From Methanobacteriota archaeon (GTDB taxonomy: Archaea > Thermoplasmatota > Poseidoniia > Poseidoniales > Poseidoniaceae): DNA of 11,930 nt. Position numbers and translations under genes: made by a program. Below, one piece after another: positions 1 through 9,800 of the stretch. Below the pieces are notes generated by a model, which saw only the letters and a program-made list of their open reading frames with translations, ran no database searches and was not told where the DNA came from. Location of the stretch: contig PAMN02000014.1 of the NCBI GenBank assembly GCA_002707335.2, forward strand, positions 1 through 11,930, in the 5' to 3' direction. The stretch's first letter is position 1. Each line of letters starts with the position of its first letter.

Positions 1-777
1 AACGGATTTTCACCACAGAAAGCGCTGGCAATTTCGCTATCATTTTCAGTAATCCCTTACATGATAGCTCAAGATTCTAACACAGTAGATTGGGTTTTGC
101 TAACGTTTGTCATCATTGGATTCTTGACGGCAGGTGCCTTGAGGTTCAAACAAAATGAATATTCTACTGTGCTATTCTACTACACTGCACTATTCCTTTT
201 GACAATGAGTTGGGGGGCATGGGCAGGTGGAATTACCATGATTCTTTTCGCTACTGTTGAATCTTTTGTCAAGAATGAATGGTCTCACTTATTCCAAGAA
301 AAAGAGACAGATGTTCAAGAATTCAGCAGGATGATTTTGATCGGTTTACTTCCATTGGGAATATGGTTCACTTGGTGGGCTGCATTGGGCCAGACAGATG
401 GAATTACTCACCCAAGAGATATCGACCCTGGTAATCTATTCTTGAAAGGAGGATATATCGGTGACAGAACATCTCCTTCCAATTTCTGGGTATTCTTACT
501 AGGTGCTGGCCCAGTAATTTTGATTGGATGTTTATGGTGGCATCATTTCCAAAAGATTGGCTGGCCAATCAACCTCGCATTCTTGATATTAGTTGCTAGA
601 GTTGCAGCATTAGCAATCCAATTATCCGTTTCACCAAACCTACCTAGATTGGTATTCAAGATAGGATGGGATATGCTGCTGGGATTGGTGATTTATGGTG
701 TCATGTTATTGTTCATTCTATACAAAGGATATAGCGACAAAAAAGCCGGAAAAACCGATTCTATTTTCACAATATAA
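1..777 (+). CDS. Multi-pass membrane protein, 3' part; N-terminal visible part UppP/BacA-like (partial, 5' end outside window)
   Basis: The frame is open to the left edge, so the ATG at 61 is probably internal; 258 residues are visible before the TAA at 775-777. Codons before that ATG read NGFSPQKALAISLSFSVIPY, which resembles the segment after the second catalytic motif of UppP/BacA undecaprenyl-diphosphatases (pattern: Ser..Ala...SF..S.P). The next helix (about residues 31-48, with GFLTAGALRF) and a third (55-72) fit the last UppP helices. UppP normally ends about there, but this protein continues ~170 residues with about four or five more hydrophobic helices (roughly 73-88, 111-129, 162-180, 189-206, 219-241) and a short charged tail. 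UppP enzymes dephosphorylate polyprenyl diphosphate carriers in the membrane. The catalytic motifs, if present, lie upstream of the window, so function is not proven. Alternative: an unrelated polytopic protein. Being a membrane protein is near certain; the UppP relation is moderate. Confidence 0.8.
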   Translation, partial: NGFSPQKALAISLSFSVIPYMIAQDSNTVDWVLLTFVIIGFLTAGALRFKQNEYSTVLFYYTALFLLTMSWGAWAGGITMILFATVESFVKNEWSHLFQEKETDVQEFSRMILIGLLPLGIWFTWWAALGQTDGITHPRDIDPGNLFLKGGYIGDRTSPSNFWVFLLGAGPVILIGCLWWHHFQKIGWPINLAFLILVARVAALAIQLSVSPNLPRLVFKIGWDMLLGLVIYGVMLLFILYKGYSDKKAGKTDSIFTI

Positions 778-786
778 TGTGAGGTA

Positions 787-800
787 ATCATTAAAAAACA
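787..800 (+). promoter_or_regulatory. Probable archaeal TATA-box promoter for the giant gene (leaderless transcript)
   Basis: The A/T run TTAAAAAA at 791-798 is centred about 25 nt upstream of the ATG at 819. That is the usual distance between an archaeal TATA box and the transcription start, so the transcript would begin at or next to the start codon. No Shine-Dalgarno sequence lies at a useful distance. A GAGGT at 781-785 is about 34 nt too far upstream. A purine-rich stretch just before the box could serve as a BRE, but this is weak. Confidence 0.5.
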
Positions 801-818
801 CCTGTTAGTCACAAAAGC

Positions 819-899
819 ATGCTGAAAGACAATAGGGTGTTAGTTGTCGCTCTTCTATCGTTCTTGATGATTACTCTACCAATGACTTCTTTTGTCCAG
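819..899 (+). other. Signal peptide of the giant protein
   Basis: The N-terminus is MLKDNRVLVVALLSFLMITL, continuing with a Pro, Met, Thr, Ser, Phe and Val. It has a short basic n-region, a ~19-residue hydrophobic core and then a polar, strongly acidic mature start (NNGSEDEFQEEIEDIEPE). This is a Sec-type export signal. No lipobox Cys is present, so it is not a lipoprotein. The exact cleavage site, around residues 24-29, cannot be fixed by eye. Confidence 0.8.
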
Positions 900-3800
900 A
901 ATAATGGTTCAGAAGATGAATTTCAAGAAGAGATAGAGGATATTGAACCCGAGAAACAAAGCGCACAAAACACCCACGATTTCTATACCGAAACTTTCAT
1001 CGATGATGCCAGTTTTTTCAACACACGTAGGCCTGTAGACCTAAGCATCGGTTACTATCACAGTTGTGTTGTATTTGATGACGGAAGTCTCGAATGTGCG
1101 GGTTATGATTCCTATGGACAATTAGGGTTAGGAGAAATAACTCCTAGTCCACATAAGCAAAATAATCACCAACGTGTGATGTTACCAGATGATATTCGAA
1201 TAACTGATGTTGAAGTTGATCAGCATTCTAGTTGCGCAATTGATGAAAATGCTGACATATGGTGTTGGGGAAATAATAGAGGCTATGTTTTTGGAACTGG
1301 TTTTCCTGAAAGTTATCAACCTAAACCAATGAAAGTAAGAGGTTTGGAAAATATCACTGCCGAGAAAATTCATATTGGAGAAATGCACCAATGCATTTTG
1401 ACCAATCTGTCTGAGGTATACTGTTGGGGAGACAATGCCTACGGGCAATTAGGAATTGGTAATCAGGTTAGTTACGCTACAACCCCTACAATTGTTAATC
1501 TCCCCAATGAATTGTATGCCGTACAGATAGAGATTAATTACCGGACTACATGTGTTCTAACCAACGAAGGTTCTGTTTACTGCTGGGGTCGAAATAATGG
1601 CAACTTTGGTAACGGTTTTACTGATAACTCTTACACTCCCACCCAGGTACTGTTACCTTTTTCTGACAAGATAAAAATGATAAAAGTAGGTTTCTCTCAT
1701 TCGTGTGCACTTTCACAAAGTGGAGAATTATATTGTTGGGGATACAACACATACGGCCAGTTGGGCACACAATCGACATGGAGTGCGCTAAGTGATACAT
1801 TTGTACCAATGAAAGCAGATGTTATTGGTGACATACTAGATTTCGACGTTGGTAGAGAGCATACCTGTGTATTACTTACTTCCCAGAGTATTACTTGCTG
1901 GGGATATTATGCCCAAGGCCAATTAGGCTGGGGCGGTACAGGCGATGTAAGCGGTGCCCACAAAAATGTAAACTTAAATGCAAACTCAAATCAATATTAT
2001 GATGCAACAAGTATACATCTCGGAGGATATTCTTCTTGCGCAATTTTCGATTCGGGTAAAATGGGCTGCTGGGGGCATAACAATAACGGACAATTTGGTG
2101 ATAACTCAAATTCAAATAGAGTCACGCCTTATTACAATACAATAAACCCAGGAACAAAGACCTCAGAATTACGATTCGATGTTGGTGTCGAAAATAGGAT
2201 GACTCCGTATGTAGACGGAATGAATTTCACTGTATCTTCGAGCCCTGCCTTACCAGTCGGTTTTTCGTTGGATAATAGAACTGGGGAAATCTCATTTTTG
2301 GGAATTGGAAATGTGGGCACCACATACCATGTTTTGACATTTTCAGCTGGACAAGACAGATTTGACCTACAAATATCAATCGAGTTGTCTGAGAATTACC
2401 AATATCCAGAAAGGATATCTTCTCACACAGGCGGAATCGTAATGAATACTGGAAACTCATATTCTACAATTAATCAAATATCTAGTGTTGAAGACCACAC
2501 TTGTATCACACAAGATAACAAAGAAACATACTGCTGGGGAGAAGGGGGAGATTCCCGAATGGGCACTGGCAATACTGATGACAAAAATCAACCAACTCAG
2601 ATGTCATCTGATCTGATTAAGAATTCAAAATACGTAGCCACAGGGGCCGAACACACCTGCTATTTGAGTAACCAAAATGAAATGTATTGTCTGGGCAAGT
2701 ATGAGGGGATTTACGGTCAAAATTCAAATGCAGTAACCAATCCTAGTCTGATGTATAATCCAGAAGATAAGGAAATCAAAATGATTGCAACACAAGCAAA
2801 TCACACTTGTTATCTCTTTAAAATCGGAGAAATACATTGTTGGGGAAGTAATATCAAAGGGCAACTTGGAAGAGGTTATACAAATGATTACCAAACTAGT
2901 CCACAGAAAGTATCTCTACCCGCTGGAAGTTATCCAATTTCAATGTCTGTTGGCAGAGGGTTTACATGTTCTTTGATGAGTAACTTTTCCGCTTATTGTT
3001 GGGGCGCAAATAATTTCGGTCAATTAGGTGATAGCACAAATACTGATTCTCTAGTTCCAGTTAAAGTAAACATCCAGCAATCGATAATCGCACTAAGTAG
3101 CGGTGAATCTCACACCTGTGCTATTTTAATTAATCAAGATGTAAGGTGTTGGGGAAGAAACAATGTAGGTCAATTAGGAGACGACACCCTATTTGACAAT
3201 AGTACTCCGATTGTCTCACAAATCCCGGTTGGTAAGAAAACCGTGCAAATTGATGCTGGAAATTCACATACATGTGCAGTCATTGAAAATGGCGAAATGT
3301 ATTGTTGGGGACTTAATGCAGATAGCCAATTAGCAGATGGGACTACTACTTTCAAAAAAGTGCCAGTTAAATCACAACTTCCACTTGGGTTAGGGGCAGT
3401 GCTTGTAGCATCAGGAGATTCTCACACATGCATTGTTTCTAATCAATCCACCGTTTATTGTATAGGATCTAACGACAAAGGCCAACTTGGAGACTCCTCG
3501 AACACAAATAGGCAAAATTATGTAAGAACAAAATTCAACACAAATAACCAAATTAGTACAATTCATTTCACTGAAGGTTATGAATTTTCAAAACAGATTA
3601 TACCATCTGGATGGGGTCAATTTAACATCTCATCAACGCCTCTCCCTCAAGGAATTACGCTTCTAGAAAACTCTACTATGACCTATGATGGAGATTCTCC
3701 ATTAGGAAACACACAAATTACCTTTTATGTAACATCTGGGAATGTGAATCACAGTCTAATGGTAAATTTAGAGCCATCTTTATCCCACAAAACTACAGGA

Positions 3801-6800
3801 AAAATAGATTCATATATCGCAGAGGCTGGTTTCAAGAGACAATCTTCGAATTCAAATTCTGGAAATGTAATTAGCCTTCAATCCGCAATTTATCAAGGAT
3901 GTTTGGTGACCGGTGAAAATGTACCTTATTGTTGGGGCAATGGTCAGCATGGAATGAATGGTGACCAGTCATCTAGCCAACGTCCTACTCCAAATCAGGT
4001 TTATACTGGAAATATGAAAGATAGTATATTAATTGATGGCGGAGGTTATCACACATGCTCAATAGATACAAGTAACCAAGCATGGTGTTGGGGATACAAC
4101 AATTATGGCCAAGTTGGGGACGATACTACAAGTAATCGAGAATATCCAGTGAAAGTTAAAAATTTAGAATCTAACATTATTCAAATCAGTGTTAGCAACC
4201 AAAGATCGTGTGCATTGAATTCTAATTTTGAAATATACTGTTGGGGCAACAATAATTATGGTCAAGCAGGATTTTCAGGCTCTAGTGTCATTTACACTCC
4301 GGTGATGATGGAAGGATTTGGTGGAATGAAACCAATTATGATTTCAACCGCCCAACAACATACCTGTGCCCTAATTGATAATGGGTCAATCGCTTGTTAT
4401 GGTCGAGCATCTCAAGGTGAAATGGGTGATGGCTCGAACGCTGAAACTCCCAATCAAATGCGCTGGCCTACTTTACCACAGGGTAAGACTGCTATATCTA
4501 TCGATTCTGGTTACGGCCATATATGTGCAATAATGAATGATTCGAGTGTTTATTGTTGGGGAGATAGCGGAAGTGGTCAAATTGGAAACGGATATACCGG
4601 ATATGTAAGTACTCCAACTGAAATCCTGAATTCATCCTACCAAGTTGTTGGTATTAGTTTGGATTATGCATCGTCCTGTGCTTGGTTGAAAAACGGTTCT
4701 GCACTTTGCTGGGGATTGAATAATTATGGACACCTTGGAATAGGAAATACCACACAAATGAATAATCCTGCTTATGTGAGAAATCATCAGTTCTATCCCG
4801 ATGCTAAGATTGTAATGCTAGATATGGGTTACATGAATTCTTGCGTACTTTACGATAACTATGGAGTTTCATGCGTGGGAAGGAATGCTGGATCAGTCTG
4901 GGGACTAGGTGATGGGTCGGGAAGTGACCGGTATTATCCCTATTCTCATGTTTCTGGTTTCAATCCTAAATCAAACGTGCTGAGCCAAGATTTAGCCTTC
5001 ATAGAAGGCTATTCAGAAACATTAGTTCTGGATTACTTGGGATGGAATGCAGAGGTCTTCACAACTCCTCAATTGCCGTCTGGATTATCTTTTGATGTAT
5101 CTAATCTGACTTTAGAATACGACGGTTCTAGGCTACAATCTGGTAGTTTCGACATATTCGTTGTAGATTCCTTTGGTAACCAAACCGTGAAAATTAATTA
5201 TTCCTCTATGGAGATAATTAAAGATGAAGGAAGAGTCATTTCTGATTTCTTACTAAACTCATCAGCAAATGAGATTTTATCAAATCCACAAGTAAATTCC
5301 ATTGAAGCCGGTCAACACCATGTATGCATCACAGAGTCAGATGGTGGAATGAGATGCTGGGGGAGAGGAGAAAACGGCCGTCTTGGATATAGCAGTACTT
5401 CAAATAAATATATTCCAACTGACTATCAAAAGAATTACGGAAGCAATATGGAAATTCATCAAGTCTCCTTAGGAAGTAAACATTCATGTGCGGTTGATGG
5501 AAATGATGAATTGCTTTGTTGGGGTTATAGCGGGCAGTATCAAAATGGATACAACAGTAATCAATATCAATACCCATACAAGTTCTGGCAGGGAAGTTCT
5601 GAAATTCATTTTACTCCTTTAGCAGTTATTTCAGCTGGAGAGAATTATAATTGTGCAATAAAATATGACAGCACCGTCTGGTGCTGGGGGCAAAATAATT
5701 ATGGCCAGATTGGCCATGGAAGCACTGGTAGTTACTCTAACCCAACGATGGTAGATTTACCGCCTGGAATTAGTGCAAAATCTATTTCTGCAGGCGGATA
5801 TCACGCTTGTATAGTTTCCCAAAATGATGAATTGTATTGTTGGGGATGGAATTCAAACGGACAATTAGGATATGGAAATACCACAGATTCTTCCTCGCCA
5901 ATCAAGGTACAAATCACTGGTAGTAGAAGTGTGTTGGCTGTTTCGGCAGGGTACACCCACACTTGCGTGATTTTGGACGACTCTTCTATTCAATGCTGGG
6001 GCGATAACGACTATGGGCAAATTGGCGATGGTACGAATGATGACCGAAATCAGCCTACTACTGTGATTCTTTCAGGCCAAAACGACCCTATCCAGATTTC
6101 TTCGGGTTACAGGTCTACTTGTGCGTTATTTGATAATGGAAAATTGCAGTGCTGGGGGCAGAATAATTACGGACAGTTAGGAATTGGAAGCACTGTTGAC
6201 TCTGCATCACCTCAAGCATTAACATCGATTAATCATTTACAGGCATATGACATCACAGTTGGAGAGAACCATGCTTGTGCATTATTCCACGATGGTGCAC
6301 CTAGGTGCTGGGGGCAGAACAATTACGGACAGTTAGGAATAGGATCAACATCAACTCAATATGAGCCGGAAATAGTTTATGGATATTCAACTTCAAACAA
6401 TTCTCACTCATTCTTTGCAGGATTTAATTATTCGATTCCAATAAGTGTTGCTGGATGGAATTACAATTCTTCAATGATTGGAAATTCAAATCAAAACATC
6501 ACTTGGGATGAAAATAATCATACTTTGGAGATCAATGAAAGACTGCTGGTAGGAAATTACACCTCTCATCTATCATTTTCAAATCAAAATACTGTGATTC
6601 ACCTAAATATTTCATTTGAAATAATTTACACAGTTGATATCTATAATGATAGAATTTCATCCCATAGTTCTGGAATGTCTATTATTGATAGACCAAGTTA
6701 TAATATCCCAATTGAAATTGAAACTGGTAATGATGCTACTTGTTTTATCACAATAAACGACATGAACTATTGTCAAGGTACAGGATCAAACGGACAGTTG

Positions 6801-9800
6801 GGTTATGGATCTACAGGAAATCCAACAACCCCAACAAAGATCAAGTATTTTGAACAACCTTTGAAATCCTTATCGATGAAATACCGCCATTCTTGCGGTA
6901 TTGATTACGAGAATTCACTTTGGTGTTGGGGATATAACAATTATGGCCAACTTGGAATAGGAAATGTAAATCAGAACAGTGAGAGGCAGGAGATAACTCA
7001 AGACATTACAGGAAAAGAACTGGGGATAGTTCAACAAGTAGATGTTGGAATACATGAACACAGTTGTGCGATTATTGATTTCTCAGCCTATTGTTGGGGA
7101 TACAACAATAATGGTCAACTTGGGGATTCAACTACTTCAAATCGAAATCGTCCAACTAAAGTAAATGCACCAGATAATGCTAGATTTACTGATTTGTCGT
7201 TGGGAGGTTACCACACCTGTGGAATAATTGAAAACGGCTCTGTATATTGCTGGGGATACAACAATAGGGGTCAATTGGGTGATAACTCAACAGATAACAT
7301 CAATATACCAAATTACACAATGATTCCGGGAAATAGCAAAGCAATTGCTATCACATCAGGGGAGTATCACACATGTGCACTAATGGATAACAACTCGATT
7401 TACTGCTGGGGATGGAACAACTATGGTCAACTTGGAGATGGAACTTACACTAACAGAAACATACCAGTAATGAGTCAGCTAAATCCAACAAATGACATTG
7501 TACAAATTTCAGCAGGACTGAGATTCACATGTGCTTTGATTGAAAATGGTTCAATCTATTGTTGGGGATACAATGATTACAATCAGATCGAAGGAGATGA
7601 ATCTAATGAATTAGGCTCATATATCACTAATCCGTATTATGTCAACATAACAGATAATGGCAACTTTGCTTCTTTTGATGCAGGACATACCAATGTGTGT
7701 GCTATAACTAAATCATCTGACATAAGATGTTGGGGCGATAATACAGGCAACATAGATCCTTACTTTTCAAGAAATACCTCTAAAATCACATATTTAGAGA
7801 CTTCAGTAACTAAAAAATTACTAGCACCTCAAGGATGGGGAATAGAAGATTATTCAATAACAAATCTTCCAACTGGAATATCTTACGACTCGTTCAATTT
7901 AGAAATAAATAAATCAGTTGATTCTACAAGTCCGATTTCATGGACAATAGATACAATTGACCGTTCATACCAAGGTTCTATAGATTTGAATATGATGGAA
8001 ATAACAACTTATTCTGGTTCGAAATCATCTTGGACTAATGGAATATCATACCAAAATTCAGAGTCCGAGTTACCATTCATTGATGTCGACAGTGATCGTC
8101 AACATTCCTGTGCAATCAAAAAGAACGGCCAACTATATTGTTGGGGTGATAACGAATACGGAAAACTAGGCGACGGAACTACTTCAAGAAAACTATCCCC
8201 TAATTTGGTTAGATTTAATGATGAATCCACAAGAGTGACTGCAGTTTCTACTGGATATAGTAGTACTTGTGCTGTTACAGATGAATCCAGAGTAATGTGC
8301 TGGGGTAGAAACCAGTATGGAGAGTTAGGAATTGGCACTACAGAAGACAGTCAATCACTCTACCCTGTAGAAGTGTTGCTTCCGTGGAATTATGATGCAG
8401 TAGGCATTGTATCTGGAGAAGCTTATGCATGTACTCTCCTAGAAAATGGTGAAGTATGGTGCTGGGGTAAAAATAATTACAGACAATTAGGAAATTCCTC
8501 TACTCCTTCAAATATTCATTCAAAAATCCCTGTAAAGGTAGACCTTCCTGAAGGAAGGGTTGCAATCTCAATTAAGTCGTCACAACATCATACATGTACC
8601 ATTATGGATGATGGAAGTATGTATTGTTGGGGACGTGAGTATAACGGAAACATGGGTCAAGATCCTTCCCCAAGCGATGGTGGTCAAGAAACTCCTCTAG
8701 AGGTTATGTTGCCCAAAAACCTCAGAGTAATTTCAATGGATATTGGAGAGAGACATGGTTGTGCCGCATTATCTGATAATTCTCTTTATTGCTGGGGACA
8801 AAATCAGTATGGGCAAGTGGGTGTTGGTTATCAATCGAACACTGATGTCAGTCAAATCATAAATCTGCCTCAAAAAATCGATATACAAAACTATCCACCT
8901 ATCGTTGATATTTCAATAAATTATCACAACTCTTGTGCACTTCATGATGATGGAAGTCTAACTTGTTGGGGCAGGAATAATGCTGGACAAGTAGGTGAAG
9001 GCACCACGAATGACATTTCATCGCCTACTTTCATTCAACTAGAAGGTGGAGCATCTGCTTCATTCATATCAGTTGGTCAAGTACACACATGTAGCGGTGC
9101 AAATGATGGAACAATCAATTGTTGGGGGCAAGGATCATACTTGGGAGATGGCACAACTGAACCTAATAATTATCCTGGTAAAATCGATTTCAGTGAACCC
9201 GAATTCTCAACAGTTCTTACCTATCTTGAAGGCGATACAACACAAAATGAAGCCTATATTGCAGGCTGGAATTACAGCGTTTCTGTTGACCCTGAACTAC
9301 CTAATGGATTCGAATTAGATGAACAAACTGGAACGATTTACTCAACAGGGAACTCTACTTTCGGTGTATCTAGACACAATTTGACAGTTTCAGCCGATAC
9401 ATACTCTGCAACTGTTGAAATCACAATTGCTGTAATTAGAGATACTGACGGAGATGGAGTGCCTGACACTGAAGACTATGATGACGATGATGATGGACAT
9501 CTCGACAGTTTGGACAACTGCCCAGTTAACTTCGGAACCTCGATGTTTGGTGGATACATTGGTTGTCCAGATAACGATGGAGATGGCTGGGCTGACCTAA
9601 TCGATCCGTTTGACGAAGATGATTCACAATGGAAGGATACTGACGGGGACGGATATGGTGACAACCCAGAAGGCACTACTCCTGATTTGTGGCCACTAGA
9701 TACTTCACAGTGGTTCGATTCAGATGGAGACGGTTACGGTGACAATGAATTCGGAACCAGAGGAGATTCATGTCCGCAAGAAGAGGGATACAGCACATTG

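Noticed and set aside
1182..2460. Several minus-strand open frames of 63-88 codons opposite modules 1 and 2
   Set aside because: They lie antisense to a strongly supported repeat-containing gene and show no domain or signal features. Their length is what an AT-rich, stop-sparse repeat gene produces by chance.
6729..7802. Idea that module 5 has only six blades because its last blade lacks GQLG
   Set aside because: The seventh unit keeps the Cys pair (CAITKSSDIRC), the WGDN motif and a closing strand before the Ig-like domain, so it is a degenerate seventh blade.
1026..9437. Idea that the regular Cys-rich units form a tandem DNA array (CRISPR-like or minisatellite)
   Set aside because: The periodicity is at the protein level (~50-residue blades) with divergent codons, and an uninterrupted frame runs through all of it.
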